Below, piece after piece: positions 1 to 11,250 of a DNA stretch of 64,000 nucleotides (its first letter is position 1; the number at the start of each line of letters is the position of its first letter). The notes below the pieces were generated by a model. The model was not told the origin of the DNA and made no database searches. It worked only from the letters and a program-made list of their open reading frames with translations. Location of the stretch: positions 34,532,045-34,596,044 of the forward strand of contig OY759221.1 of assembly GCA_963662175.1 (NCBI GenBank), in the 5' to 3' direction. Both the position numbers and the translations under genes were made by a program. The stretch is from Aradus depressus. Lineage: Eukaryota; Arthropoda; Insecta; Hemiptera; Aradidae.

Positions 1-1302
1 TTAGGTTATTTTTTAAGAAAAAGATCACGTTAGTGAGTGTCATGTTCTCTCCTTACAAATAGGATTTTTATTTTTATTTACAAGTAGGTATTTACAACTG
101 TATTAACAATATATACAACAAGCAAATTTGCTAAAAGAGTAAAATACATAAATGTCAAAATGTCAAGAAGGGTGAAATCACCCAGTGGTGACACTCCCTA
201 TGCACTGATGTGCACTCATTTATAACTCACTGTCACTCTTTCTGCTGAGGAGGTCTCTAGGCCAATGGCGCCTAAAGAGAAGTATCGCCTGGAGGGTCTT
301 GTTGGAAACATAGTAAGGAGTATTGGCTATTGTATGAAGAATTTAGGATTGAAGGGATGGGAGGCGCTGATCAGAACTAGATCGGATGAATGTTTTCAAG
401 AATTCTTAAAATCCACTTTTTTAGCAGTCTTTTTGTTCAAACAAAAAAACGGGTGGACCTAATTTGATAAAATTCCTTTCAGATCATATTTACGTTGATA
501 CGCTTCGATTGGCACCAAAACGGAGTCGATATCATTTTTTATTCGCGAGATATCGTGCAGGAAAAATTGACCACGCACGTAGTACGTACGTACACACATG
601 CACATACTTCTTTCCAAAAATACTGTAATAAACATAAAAATATTTTGATTTTCGGGCCCATTACAATAACTTCCCTATATGCTGGGAAATTAAAAATAAG
701 TACAGACAAGACATCTTCTAAGTCACGGACTACGGACTATAATACCAACTTGCGGATTGTATAATGCGAAAGAGAATGGATAGTTTCATGCAATTTAGTT
801 GTTGAGATTTGAGGCATGGGATCAGAATTGAACTAATCCAATCATTGAATATGATTCGATTTGAGGTCCGTACAAATTGATGAAGGAGGGAGTGAGCCTG
901 GAACCGATGTAAGCTGTTCATGTCATGCTTTTGATCTCTGTTACATCTCATAGACTCATTGTTGTTCAAATTACGACAACTTTCCATGTGTTTGTGAAAG
1001 TTGTAACATGATGTATCATACTCCAGGTAGGGAGGCGTAAAGAGCGCTCTCACTCTAAACGTCTTCTAAAATCGCAACTTTTTTTTTTTTTTCTGTTAAA
1101 GCGTGGAATTTCTATGTAATATTTGCTGTAATTCTTCCTGAATCCTCCTTTCCTTTACATTGTTGAGAAAAGGAAAGTTTTAAAGAAGCTACATTTCACA
1201 GTATCTTTCCTCGACCATCTGTTTTTTTACTTCCTCTGCTATACGGGGGGAGTAAAGAAAGTATAGGGGACGTTATATAAAAACGGTGAGGTTCTAAGGA
1301 AG
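1..1302. other. Intergenic, no gene recognised
   Basis: AT-rich sequence with three short open frames (265-462, 495-764, 730-1053 minus) whose translations show no motif I recognise. A T tract lies near 1079-1092. I see no promoter, RNA gene or clear repeat boundary. Confidence 0.5.
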
Positions 1303-1521
1303 GTGAGGCTAAGGAGCCTCCAGAAGGAAGCACATTTGATGAAGTGGAGATGGGCCGGGCATGTGACAAGGATGGATCCTCGACGATGGGCTAAAGTCTG
1401 CACGGAGTGGATTCCTAGAGAGGAAAAGGAAGACCAGGACTGCGGTGGAGGGACAAGATAGTGGAGAGAATAGGGGATGGATGGTGCCCAGTGGCCAGCA
1501 ACAGAGATGGAACAAATGTGT
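1303..1521 (+). pseudogene. LINE reverse transcriptase C-terminal fragment, frameshifted
   Basis: One frame reads MKWRWAGHVTRMDPRRWAK, and after a +1 shift near 1420 another reads GKGRPGLRWRDKIVER. These two blocks are the usual neighbours at the extreme C-terminus of RTE-type or related non-LTR retrotransposon ORF2 proteins, where RWAGHV and GRPxxRWxD are hallmark strings. They sit in different frames here, so the copy is dead. Upstream RT and endonuclease domains are absent, as expected of a 5'-truncated LINE insertion. The match to the family is from memory of the motifs; the frameshift is read directly. Confidence 0.75.
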
Positions 1522-1839
1522 AACAGTACTATTTAAGAAATAACTTTCATTTTTACTTTTTTTTAAAATTTTATCTTGTTTTATTTTTATTTTATCTTTA
1601 TTCAAGAAGTAACAGTTTTACTTAAGAAATAATTTAATTTGAGAACAATCGTTAAAATTCAATATCAACTAGTTGTTAATTTTCTTTTTTTTCTAATTTT
1701 TTTTCATTCATTTTAAAATTTCTTTTCTGATTTCCTTTCGGATTTATTTTCTGATTTCTTCTGTTGAAAGAGCAGTAGACTCAAAACCTCCAAAAGGAGC
1801 GGCTTTTGTTCTAAAAGAATGTCAATACAGCTATTTTAT
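1522..1839. other. T-rich low-complexity spacer
   Basis: T- and A-rich sequence following the LINE remnant (3' UTR or decayed tail). No coding or RNA feature is visible. Confidence 0.4.
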
Positions 1840-2745
1840 TTTATATTTAAACGGCCAAAAATTCCGAACTCCTGATTCCAAAAATGAAAAATAAAAACCT
1901 GTCTGTCCATATGTGTGAACATGTTAACTCCGGATTCAATGAATGTATCGACACGAAATTTTATATGTATATCCGTAATTCTCTAAGGACAACACGTATT
2001 GATGTTGAGCCGAATCGGCCAAAGAAAATGGGGGATTAGGGGTGAAGTTGAACACAAAAACTCTAATAACTGCCGTTGTAATGAATTTATTGACACGAAG
2101 TTTCATGCGTAAATTCAAAGCACTTTAAGGACGACACCTATTAATTTTCAGTGAAATTAGCAGATGGGACTGTGGGATGAGAGGAGGGCTCAACTCAAAA
2201 ATCTCAATAACTGCCGATGTAATGTACTTTTATGTATCGACTATATTTTGGATATTTAAGCCGATGTAAGCTGTTCATCTCGAGACATTCATTACATCGG
2301 CAGTTATTAGAATTTTTGAGTTAAGCCCCCTCAGATCCCCCTTCTCTTAAGCCGATTCCGCTGAAAATTAATAAGGTTCGTTCTTATGGGGTTTTGAATT
2401 TACATATGAAATTTTGCATCGAAACATTCATTACAACGGCAGTTATGAAAATTTTTGAGTTAAGTATCTCCCCTAATACCCCGTTCTCTTTGGCCGATTT
2501 GATTGAAAATCGATAGGTGTTGTGCTTATGGGGTTCTGGACACATATATGAAATTTCGTATCGGTACATACATTTATTCTGTCTGGAGTTATTGTGTTCA
2601 CAGACACACTTTTTTTTTCATTTTTGGGATCGGCGGAAAAGAGGAAATTTCTTTGAAAACATAGATTTTCTGACAGATTACATAACTTCCCCTATACTTG
2701 TTATGTCTGGGGAAGTAAAACATTTGTTAAATGAGGATCGTAAGG
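1840..2745. repeat. R1 modular repeat, large inverted (foldback) arrangement
   Basis: Three diverged ~135-140 bp modules carrying a 'gtaatgaatgtatcgacacg'-like core at about 1935, 2077 and 2215 are followed by three modules in inverted orientation at about 2282, 2417 and 2562. The centre of symmetry is close to 2260. The right edge carries the family's terminal GGGGAAGTA motif (2711-2719). The array could be two R1 copies head to head or one foldback element. No coding capacity is seen. Confidence 0.7.
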
Positions 2746-3028
2746 TTTGCTAACATCAACTCTATCCTTGCTGATCGTCTGACAGGTCTGTTGATGTGAT
2801 GTTGCTATGAACTCTGACTTGACTGCTAATGATGGCCTCCCCCCTAGTCAGTAGGTGTGAAGACCTCCATCCGACGCTTCCTTATATAACCATCCTAGAA
2901 CTGGGTCGCTCCGACCTTGTTGTTTCTTCACACACACACACACACACATACACTCATACAGTCAGATGGTTTATACTGATTATCATGCACTTTGTGTCAG
3001 GAAGATGACATTTTGGTACATATGCTAT
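2746..3028. repeat. Spacer with CA microsatellite
   Basis: Non-coding spacer containing a short (CA)n tract at about 2931-2948. Nothing else is recognised. Confidence 0.6.
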
Positions 3029-3497
3029 GGGTAAAGTTAGATTAACGGTTAAACCTAGGATTACCCGGGTAAACCTAGTAGTACCCGCTGCCGCTTGGTT
3101 AAAGTCCGAAATATAATTGAAATAGTTCACGTTTCGGGCTTTACCCGGTGTATATGTTAAAGCTAGAACTTCAAATATAGGAACGACGGGAGGGGCAGAT
3201 ATATCGTCCCGCTGGCGGAACGCCGGCAAATACGCCCCCAAATTTTGTAATATTTCGATTTATGTTTGTTCTAGGAATTTATGTACCCAGATGAATGATT
3301 ATCGCTGTTAGACAGCTTACAACAATGGAAATTGAGGTGTGGTCGAGCTAATTAATAAGTATCTAATCTTTATAGTGGAACATACGTCCACTAATGGCCT
3401 TGTCATTATTAGTATACCCAACATTAACCAAGCGGCAGCGGGTACTACGCAGTTTACCCGGGTAATCCTAGGTTTAACCGTTAATCTAACTTTACCC
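3029..3497. mobile_element. Foldback/MITE-like element with ~75-bp inverted arms
   Basis: The left arm (3029-3102) begins GGGTAAAGTTAGATTAACGG. The right arm (3424-3497) is its inverted copy with a few differences, leaving ~320 bp between them. Each arm contains a smaller palindrome around TTACCCGGGTAA. The two open frames covering the arms (2954-3241 minus and 3317-3572) translate the same inverted sequence and are not genes. I do not see a clear target duplication, so the exact ends and superfamily are open. Confidence 0.7.
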
Positions 3498-3962
3498 GTA
3501 ACACATACATCTCTAACATCTGAAAAAAAAAATGCGGAAAAAATTGATATTTGGCACATAACTCGAAAATGAGGATTCTGGCGACAAAAATAGTTCTTTA
3601 CAAAATTAAAGAGAAGGCAATTTTGGAGGAATTTGACTTTAGCAACTTTTTCATGGAAGCAATAGTTTTGAAGATATTACAACACAAAAATAGAACTGAC
3701 TTTCTAATCTGATGGCGTATATGCCCCGGTTCGCGCCACGTTGTTCACTTCACGACAGGAAGGTGAAATTTCGGTCAGAAATACTATACAACCCTATAGT
3801 CATCCATTGCGAAGGAGAAGCACGTTGAAAAACCCTTCATTTTTTAAATGAATATCCGTTTTTAATGTATGAAAGATGCCTGTAATGTTAAAAAAAAAAA
3901 AACACTAAAACAAAAATGCTGTCAACAATTGTAATGGCGGTCATGATTTTTTGTAAACATAT
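3498..3962. other. Intergenic, nothing recognised
   Basis: AT-rich sequence with an A-run near 3891-3903. No gene or repeat family is recognised. Confidence 0.4.
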
Positions 3963-4255
3963 AAAGACCGCGGGTTCGAAACCCGGCCGAGGCCCTTAAG
4001 TTGTTTATCTGGGAGGTGTAAAAACTTTGAGCACGTCATCCTTCGAGTGGGACGTTAAGCGATGGTCCCGAGCCTGTACGATGTCAGGTACTCGTTAAAG
4101 TTCCCTACCCTAGGTGAATAAAAATGTTGGGAAAGAAAAATTTAGTACCATTGTAGAGTCGGGCTCATGTCCACCAGAGTGAAGGAAGAGCGCTCTGGTA
4201 GTAGGCGATATGACCTCGTAGTTAAAGCCCGGGCATGAGTCACAATAACTAAGTA
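3963..4255 (+). mobile_element. S1 SINE, 5'-truncated
   Basis: Begins inside the tRNA-like head at the B box (GGTTCGAAACC) and runs through the S1 body to the 3' end GCCCGGGCATGAGTCA. The box A part is missing. Diverged from the full-length copies at 43394 and 57789. Confidence 0.85.
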
Positions 4256-4597
4256 ACTCTTTTCGTATTTTATGAAATTCCGAATTGTTTGATAAGGCTG
4301 CAGCAGCATCGTCCATGGCCTTTATGGTATCTGACTCAGATTTTCTAAGAGCAATTTTTCGATACGATTGCCTGGTTTTGTTCCTAAATCATGCAGGAAG
4401 CTGGTTGAAATAACCACATTCCTTCTGAAAAGTTTTGTAATCCATTTCTCGTTGGTTGTATTGCAGATCTGAAATTATTGTCGGTCTAGTTATTTCTTTG
4501 TTAATTACAATAATGAACATTAAGAAACAAAAAAAAAACACTTGTTAAACTCATTTCGTTGAATGTCTTTATTTTTTCAAATAATAATAATAACTTG

Positions 4598-4621
<24 letters not shown>
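4256..4621. other. Spacer with T27 homopolymer
   Basis: Non-coding AT-rich sequence ending in a ~27-nt T run (about 4598-4624). Confidence 0.5.
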
Positions 4622-4628
<7 letters not shown>

Positions 4629-4745
4629 CCCCAGCTAAACAAAATACAGGAAAGTTGTGTAATCGATCAGAAATTCGATGTTGAGTTTTTGATGGAATTT
4701 CTTTTTTTCCGACCTCCTGATTCCAAAAATGGGTGGAAAAAATGT
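4622..4745 (+). repeat. R1 repeat, terminal head fragment
   Basis: Carries the family's head block: ACTTCCCCAGCTA, then 'gtgtaatcgatcagaaattc', then the 'tgattccaaaaat' block. The internal ~135-bp modules are absent. Confidence 0.6.
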
Positions 4746-5349
4746 GTGATAATTTAAAAAAATGTGTAAAATAAATAAATGAAATAAAATAAATAAATAT
4801 TAAATATAATTAAATAATAAAATTACCACATTTCCTGAAGAAATTATAGCTGGTCTCCTACTAAATTTTGATTTCTACAGTAGTTTCCGAAAAGGGACCT
4901 AAAAAAATATTTACACTTTTTAAAGTTGCCCCCGTTTCCAAACTTACATATTTTGATGCAAGAAACCCGAATCTGCAATAAAAAATAGGGGTTCCCATTT
5001 AACTTTCCAAAGTTGCCCCCTGCCCCACCCACAGGGGGTGGGGTGGGGGGGTCAATATTGGTGTCGTTAAATAGCTTTTGAAAAAATATTGGACACGTGT
5101 TTTTTTGTTTTTGCATTTGGACCTGAAATTTTCGTGAAATTGGACCGTTTCCATACTTTTTGGACACCCTGTATATGTCCGATTCTAAGACTTAATACGT
5201 GTTTCTGTATTTAATTTATTAGCTGTTTTGATGTACACATTTTATGTTCTATCCTATTACCATGTTACAGTTTAACAGAAATAAATATTGGATTTATTTA
5301 ATGTTGTGGGTTCCAAGGTTAGAATGGCTGTTATTATTGTTACTTAACT
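4746..5349. repeat. R3 repeat copy and unique sequence
   Basis: About 4825-4912 matches two other places in the window (6147-6290, 52376-52505). The shared core reads 'tttcctg..gaaattatag' and 'tttctacagtagtttcc', which partly fold on each other. A G/C-homopolymer-bearing patch lies at 5020-5052. The open frame at 4844-5167 minus runs through the repeat and shows no known domain. Confidence 0.55.
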
Positions 5350-5519
5350 GTGAGGTCTACTACCAGAGCGCTCTTTCGACAAGAGCCCGACTCTAGAGTT
5401 TAACGAGTACCTGTCATTGTTCAGGCTCGGGACCATAGCTTAACATCCTATCCGAAGGAAGGCATGCTCAATTTTTTTTACTTCCCAGATAAAAAAACTT
5501 AGGGGTCTCGGTCGGGTTA
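5350..5519 (-). mobile_element. S1 SINE fragment, internally deleted
   Basis: Minus-strand S1 body from the 'gatatgacctc'-side to the 'ctgggaagt' block. The middle part around the 'taggcaaaatttagg' block is deleted and the tRNA-like head is missing. Confidence 0.8.
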
Positions 5520-6146
5520 GAATGACTGTTGAAGATGTCATTACAGTTTTGATGTTGTTACTAAAAAACTGAGCAGATTGAAGCAAAAAATAAAAACAAC
5601 ATAATTGCGGTACAAAAGAGGAGTGTAGAATGGCGGGAAGTCACACTGAGTGACTGTTCTGCATCATGTGATGGGAGGTGAATCAGCTCTGACCAAGCAT
5701 CACTTTCATTATGGTCTCTTCAGAAGGTGTCCTTCAGTCGTCCTCTAGCCTCGTCTCATCCTTTGTCGCTATTACTTATCATAAGGACATTCAGGAGAGC
5801 GAAGCGGAATAGGGCTACCACATAATTGTAAGACCTTTTAAATATCATCAGAAAATTACGGATTAAAGAATTATGCGAGTTAGGGCAAATAAATAAGTAT
5901 TCGATCTTATCATTTATCGTAACCTCCCTATATTTATAGTTTTTTTTTGTACTTGTAATAACTATAAAGTAATAATTTATTTATTTATACAATCATAGAA
6001 TATGAAGAAATTGGAGAATTGTTTAAATGTTTATGCTGGAGGAAAAAACTTCTTTGCAGAAATAAATGTATTGTGATAATATTAATTATGTAAATGTTAA
6101 ATAAATAAATATAAAAACAAAATTGAATTAATAAAATTAAATATAC
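5520..6146. other. Intergenic, nothing recognised
   Basis: AT-rich sequence with no open frame of interest. Confidence 0.4.
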
Positions 6147-6290
6147 AAATTTCCACATTTCCTGTAGAAATTATAGTTGGTCTTCTACTAAATTATGATT
6201 TCTACAGTAGTTTCCAAAAAGGGCCCTAAAAAAATATCGAAAGTTGAAGACATGCAATTTTGAAGAAAGTGCACGTATTCATTGATTATG
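6147..6290. repeat. R3 repeat copy
   Basis: Close match to 52376-52505, including 'gggccctaaaaaaatatcga' and 'aagaaagtgcacgtatt'. Function unknown; a non-autonomous dispersed repeat is the simplest reading. Confidence 0.65.
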
Positions 6291-6727
6291 TCGTATACAT
6301 GTATGTCAATACAGACCCTGAAGGAAGGCACGAAAGCTTGGCAGAAATTCTTCAAGTTTGTTTTTATCGACCACAAGCCTCATCTCTCCTCGTTTATATT
6401 TTGAAAGAAAACTACACTCAATTATATTAATTTTCATATTTTTTAAAAAAATATTCTCAACATCTTTCTAAAATATATATCAACGTAACTTGTAGTTGAA
6501 TAGTTACATTTAGCTCTTCTTAATACAGTCAACGAAGAGCCCTGTGTGTAAAATGACCTTGCGGGACCCCATTGGCTTTGAGGACCTCAGGCTCTTGATA
6601 CATTCGCCCTGTTTTGTACAAAACATCAAGTTATCATATACTAATATCCAATGGGAGCACTTCGAAAATAAATGATAAAATAGTGGCTTATCACTTTTTA
6701 CGCGCACTGGACAACTTGGGGACTAAG
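6291..6727. other. Intergenic, nothing recognised
   Basis: AT-rich sequence with no recognisable gene. Confidence 0.4.
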
Positions 6728-7009
6728 CTGGTAAATGAGTAACGAAATTATGTGACGCGCTGAGGCGAACGGAAGTAGAGAACAGGGTGAGAGTTCGAAA
6801 GAGAGTACACAAGCCGGCTCGAAACTTGAAGTCTAGTGTGCGCGCGCATACTTCCTCTCTCTCATTCTCTCTCTCTCTCTCCCTTGAACCCCCCCCTCCC
6901 CCCCCCCCTCGTTACGTGAAGTTAGAGTTCACATTTTGTGAATTTTTTGGTGAACCCTAAAATCATATGAGAATAATGGTCCAGGACCGTCGTCCAAAAA
7001 GAGGAAATT
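6728..7009 (+). promoter_or_regulatory. Candidate promoter/5'UTR of the two-exon gene
   Basis: This stretch is unlike its neighbours: a GCGCGC block (about 6841), a long CT-dinucleotide tract (about 6853-6882) and a C-rich run (about 6889-6909) lie directly upstream of the ATG at 7010. No TATA box is evident. Such pyrimidine-rich, CpG-bearing DNA is compatible with a TATA-less insect promoter, but this is inference. Confidence 0.3.
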
Positions 7010-7293
7010 ATGTCAGAAATTACAAGTGTTGCATCATGTTCGGAGGAACAACATTTTCATATTAATACCCAATCTACTGATAATGAATCACAAAGGTGAG
7101 TGTAGCCCTGCTTAGCGTTGCTGGCGTCATAAACAGCGTCTCTTTTTTTCTTTCTCAATTCTCATTCTCTATTCTCTCGCGTTCAAAAACCTACATTTCT
7201 TATTTCTCTTACCATAGACCTATCGGCTCTACTTTGGAATCAAATGTAGTGATTTCTGATGACAACGAAAATATTGTTGATTTAACAAATTAA
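7010..7293 (+). CDS. Candidate two-exon gene for a 53-aa protein with SUMO-interaction-like motifs
   Basis: I read exon 1 as 7010-7095 and exon 2 as 7218-7293. The 122-bp intron has a GTGAGT donor at 7096 and a pyrimidine-rich CCATAG acceptor ending at 7217. Splicing joins the frames without a shift: 86 + 76 = 162 nt, 53 codons plus TAA. The predicted protein starts MSEITSVASCSEE and its C-terminal third holds VVISDD and IVDLTN, which look like two tandem SUMO-interaction motifs (hydrophobic core next to acidic residues). An AATAAA signal overlaps the stop at 7292-7297. It could be a real small protein, the 5' part of a larger alternatively spliced gene, or part of an unrecognised transposon. 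No homologue is known to me. Confidence 0.4.
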
Positions 7294-7310
7294 TAAAAAC
7301 AAAATAAGCC

Positions 7311-8039
7311 AATAAATAAAACTGTTTGCACCTAAAATGTTGAGTTAATTGAGAAATCCCATACAACATAAAATTAATATTTATGGATCAAAAACAAAAA
7401 AATTAAAAAGGTCCAAGCACACACTATATACATATATTTTTTAAAAATTTTTTTTCGCTTCACTGGCGGGTTTTTGAACGTTTTTTTGTTATGATTGAGG
7501 ATTTCTCTAATACACGAGCTCTATCAAAATCATTGGTTTCAAATGAAAAGTATAGTTATTTTCACTAAACTGCCTCCTTTTGATGGTGAAGCCTGTCCTT
7601 GACTTATGTACTAAGCGGTGGTCTGAAGGTGGACCGGTGACATCTTGGGGGCCAGCTTGCCCAATGAGGCCAAGGAAGGTTACGTCTGTCATATCTGACG
7701 TCATCAGCTGTTCAGACTTAGTTTGACACACCCTGTACCCTACAGCTGCTCCTTCCTACGCCTGTCTTGCTTCCTTCTCACATTTGATATCTAAGTAGGC
7801 GGGTATTAGTCACATTCTCAATGTAACAATTCCTTGTTGGACGATCATTAGGTATTAAAAACAATGAATTTGTTTAACTAATAACTGAATATAACTAAAT
7901 ATTGTCTGACTACTTAAATAAATGCTTATAGAGTACAGGTAACGTGCTTGCCTACTGAGCTCAAGATTTGAAAAGGGGAAGTTATGCTCAAAAACTTGAT
8001 GCAAAGTTTTAAACGGAATTTCATGTTATCATGAAAAAA
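7311..8039. other. Intergenic; small S1 head remnant
   Basis: Mostly unassigned AT-rich sequence. At about 7937-7970 a decayed piece of the S1 tRNA-like head is visible ('cctactgagctcaagat'). Confidence 0.4.
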
Positions 8040-8430
8040 AAAAATGTGTTTGTGTGACTGTGAACACGATAACTCTCGATAGAAAGTATATATCGCCACG
8101 AAATTTTATATGTGAATCCAGAACCTTCTAACGACAATACCTATTGTTTTTAAGGCAAATCGACCAAAGAGAAGGGAGGAATTAGGGTGGAGGCTTAACA
8201 TAAAAACTCTAATAACTGCCGTTCTAATGAATAGACTAACACAAAATAGCCTACGTGAATTCAAAACCCCACTGCCGATGTAATGATTTTATCGACAAAA
8301 TTTAGTATGAGGATTTAGGAGCCCCAATGTAAATCAACTGTTGAATATTAGCGCAAACGGTCGACTGATTTTGGAGGGGAAGAGAAAAGACAATTGAATA
8401 ATTCGTTCTGGGGAAGTACATTGCCGGTGA
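8040..8430 (+). repeat. R1 modular repeat copy
   Basis: Contains the repeated 'gaatgtatcgacacgaaattt'-like and 'ttcagccaaatcggcc'-like blocks in about two and a half modules. It ends with the family terminus GGGGAAGTACATTGCCGGTG (8412-8431). Confidence 0.75.
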
Positions 8431-8456
8431 TATGACTTTTTTTTAGAGGCATATGA

Positions 8457-8630
8457 AAAAAACCTTGAGCGATGATCCCGAGCCTGTACGCTGTCAGGTA
8501 CTCGTTAAAGACCCTTACCCTAGGTGAAAAAACCTGGGTAGGCAATATTTAGGACTCCCATAGTGTAGTCGGGCTCAGGCCCACTAGAACGACGAAAGCG
8601 CGCTCTGGTAGTAGGCGATACGACCTCACC
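8457..8630 (+). mobile_element. S1 SINE, 5'-truncated
   Basis: S1 body starting in the 'gatggtcccgagcctgtacg' region and ending at the 'gatatgacctc' block. Head and extreme 3' end are missing. Confidence 0.8.
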
Positions 8631-9590
8631 ACTTGGACGACCAAACAGACACCGTTTATTATAGCAACTCTTTTCAATAATTTGCCCAAAGATATAAAAC
8701 TAGAAATAGAAAACCGGAGAGGTTCTCTGGGCAGGTACATGACTAGAGTCATGGAGTGGGTCACCTGACTGAGCTCTGATCAGGTTGAGTCCTTGTTAAG
8801 TTCTCTCTACTCTGACTAGCACGACGCTCTGTTCTGATCTCTTCCCATGTATGCTGTTGTGCTCTGCCAACTTCATGTTCACTTGTCTTGTCTCTCACTC
8901 GATTAAAATTCAATGCCAGGTCTCCGGGTTGTCAGGTTCATTCCATCAGCACTTCATTATTCATCTATTTTTATTTTATTTTTCTTCTATATTACGAGAA
9001 TATTTCTTATTTTAGTCACTTTTTCTTTTTCTCATTCTTTTTTTTTTTAACTATTATTATTGTATTTTTTTATTTTTTACTAAAGATACTATTGTTATTT
9101 ATTTTTGTATTTTTCTTTTTTTTGTATTTCTTCTCTCTATACTATGTTAAATAATTGTTAACAGTGTTTGTACAGTCCTAGCTGACTGCTCCCCCTCCCA
9201 CACTCAGACTCCGTCTTCTGGGAGGAGGTAGCCTATTTATCCTATAATATTTATCTTTTATTTGTAATTATCTAAAGGCATTAAATAAAAATAAAAAAAA
9301 AAAAAACCTCACTATAACCAACTAACCATAGTGTACTGGTTTCAGTTCAACTAAACAATAGGAATAAAGTTCATCTATCTTTGTGAAAAATTTAAACAGC
9401 TATATACTCTGGAACAGGCGGAAATTAATTGATCAAACATAACCGAGAAGAATTAAATTAAAAAAATTAAATTAAAAAGTTTTTTTTTTTTTTTTTTTTT
9501 TCGGGAGCCATGGTGGCCGTGCTGGCTAATATGCATCGTACATAAGGCCAAAAAAATAAATAAATAAATAAAAAAAACGTGTTTTTTTTA
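8631..9590. other. Intergenic with T-rich and A-rich low complexity
   Basis: The open frame at 8888-9154 is a translation of T-rich sequence and is not a gene. Long T/A homopolymers lie at 9290-9306 and 9480-9500. Nothing else is recognised. Confidence 0.45.
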
Positions 9591-9619
9591 TAAAAGTCTG
9601 TTTTCAGTATTTGTTAAGT

Positions 9620-9657
9620 CGGCTGAAGAAGGTAGCAATACTGAAAGTACTCCCATA
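9620..9657 (+). ncRNA. Hammerhead-ribozyme-like motif of Penelope type (family A)
   Basis: CTGAAGA at 9623-9629 is followed by GGTAGCAATACT and then GAAA at 9643-9646. That is the hammerhead core order CUGANGA, stem II, GAAA. The same string recurs at 15354, 43806 and 44616. Penelope-like elements are known to carry minimal hammerheads in their terminal repeats. Stem I, stem III and the cleavage triplet were not established by eye. Confidence 0.5.
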
Positions 9658-9668
9658 TTATATATTTG

Positions 9669-9976
9669 GGGCGCCGGTAGCTCAGTGGTATGCGTGCTTG
9701 TCTTCTGAGCTCAAGATCGTGGGTTCGAAAACCGACCAAGGCCCTTAGTTTATTTTATCTGGGAGGTAAAATAAACTTAAGCACGCCGTCCTTTGGATGG
9801 CGATGGTCCCGAGCCTGTACGAAGACAGGTATTCGTTAAATACCCCTACCCTAGGTGAATAAAAATTCCCACAGTAGAGTCGGGCTCATGTCCAGAGTGA
9901 CGAAAGAGCGCTCTGGTAGTAGGTGATATGACCTCGTAGTTAAAGCCCGGGCATGAGTCATAAAACATAACCTAAC
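9669..9976 (+). mobile_element. S1 SINE, near full length
   Basis: tRNA-like head GCGCCGGTAGCTCAGTGG (box A) and GGGTTCGAAAACC (box B), complete body, 3' end GCATGAGTCATAAAACATAA plus CCTAACCTA. It abuts the family A hammerhead-like motif on its left. Confidence 0.92.
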
Positions 9977-10639
9977 CTATTTAAAAAAAACAACACGTTT
10001 TTCTTTATTTTTTTAAAGAATTAAATGCTAGTAAAGAGAAGTAAAAGAGCTATTGTGTACACAGGGTAGGTAGGGATATAGTCAAAAAATCTATTATGTA
10101 AACCGCCAAGGACACTTTCGTTAGCAAAATGGTAAAATTCTGTGGTGAAAGTTGTTGTTGATTGAATGTAAATTTGTAGTCAGACTAGATGATATTGCGT
10201 AGGGAGACGGAAGGCCACTTTCTAGATTGGCAAATACTAGGTGGGACTCTTAATGTGACGTTGGCAAATGAGGCCTATAAGAAAGTACCGCCATCTTGTT
10301 TACCATTATCTATCCGTTCATATTGTTTACCATCTACCTCAAACAAATCTATTTGTTCGAAACTTTCACCCTTGTGCTTGGTCCGTAGATTTATTGCTTC
10401 ACTTTCAGTTTCACCAACCACCCTGATTGTCTCTGTTGGTTATGGCCCACCTAATTGGACACTGATCACTTCTCAGAATAATTATTATCCATTATATTTA
10501 TAAAAAAATAATTGCAAATTAGTAATTATAGTAATATTTGGAATGGAAAATTCTATATTAAAGTAGCGGTTTTCATACTGCAGGTGTTGAGGGATTGCAA
10601 TGGTTTAACTGGGATCAGAGGTCGGAAGTTTAACTCAAG
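9977..10639. other. Intergenic, nothing recognised
   Basis: The 104-codon open frame at 10189-10503 has no recognisable domain, no ATG in a good context and no codon-use signal I can defend. Confidence 0.35.
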
Positions 10640-10850
10640 AACCAGAATAACTGCCGATGTAAAGGAAATATCGACACGAAATTTTATTTGAATATTCAGA
10701 ACCTTCTGTGGACGACGCCTAGTTTTCAGCCAAATCGACCGAAGGGAAGGGAAACATTCGAGGGAGTGGGCTGAACAAAAACTCTAATATTTGCCGATTC
10801 AGAGGATAAATGAGACCAGAGATTGAGCGGGCTTGGTGGGATTTGGAGGG
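10640..10850 (+). repeat. R1 modular repeat copy, diverged
   Basis: About one and a half R1 modules ('actgccgatgtaa', 'tcgacacgaaattttat', 'ttttcagccaaatcgacc'). Confidence 0.65.
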
Positions 10851-11019
10851 TTACCCTGGGTTTGGTGGGTAGAGGGGTCCTAATTGCCCATTCCAGCAAT
10901 TCAATGTTTCCCATTATTTAACTTTCTGTTAACGATGCCGTCGAATCTATAACATAAGTGAACATACAAGATGATGTAGAAGGAATTCGAAGTTCTGTCG
11001 TGTAAATGAAAACTGAATA

Positions 11020-11250
11020 TTTAGCCAACGTTTCGGAAACTATTTATTTCCTTCTTCAGGGCCTACAGAATACAACAAACTAATTAGTCATTATGGACAA
11101 TGATATAACTAGATACTTAATAATATTGTTAAAAAGTGATGAAAACAATTTGTATAAATAAATGAAAGAGAAAAATAATAATAAAGTATATAGTTATATC
11201 ATTGATTATCCATAATGACTACTTTGTTGTATGCTGTAGGTCCTGAAGAA
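11020..11250. repeat. Inverted pair of Penelope-type terminal motifs (family B)
   Basis: Minus strand at 11020-11066: CTGAAGA, a stem GGAAA...TTTCC, then GAAAC. This is a well-formed hammerhead-like core followed by GTTGGC. An inverted, partly truncated copy lies at 11185-11265 on the plus strand (CTGAAGA at 11243). The arms share ~65 bp beyond the motif ('tagtcattatgga', 'aatgatataacta'). The head-to-head arrangement is the same as at 43744-44703 and 45052-45982. Confidence 0.55.

Noticed and set aside
2954..3572. Three open frames sharing similar peptides
   Set aside because: They translate the two arms of the foldback element at 3029-3497.
8888..9154. 88-codon ORF rich in Phe/Tyr
   Set aside because: Translation of a T-rich low-complexity tract.
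9669..9740. Apparent tRNA genes with box A and box B (also at 16943, 42731, 43394, 57789)
   Set aside because: They are the tRNA-derived heads of S1 SINE copies, followed each time by the same unrelated body.
10189..10503. 104-codon ORF as a possible gene
   Set aside because: No recognisable domain, promoter, splice sites or poly(A) signal placement that would support it.
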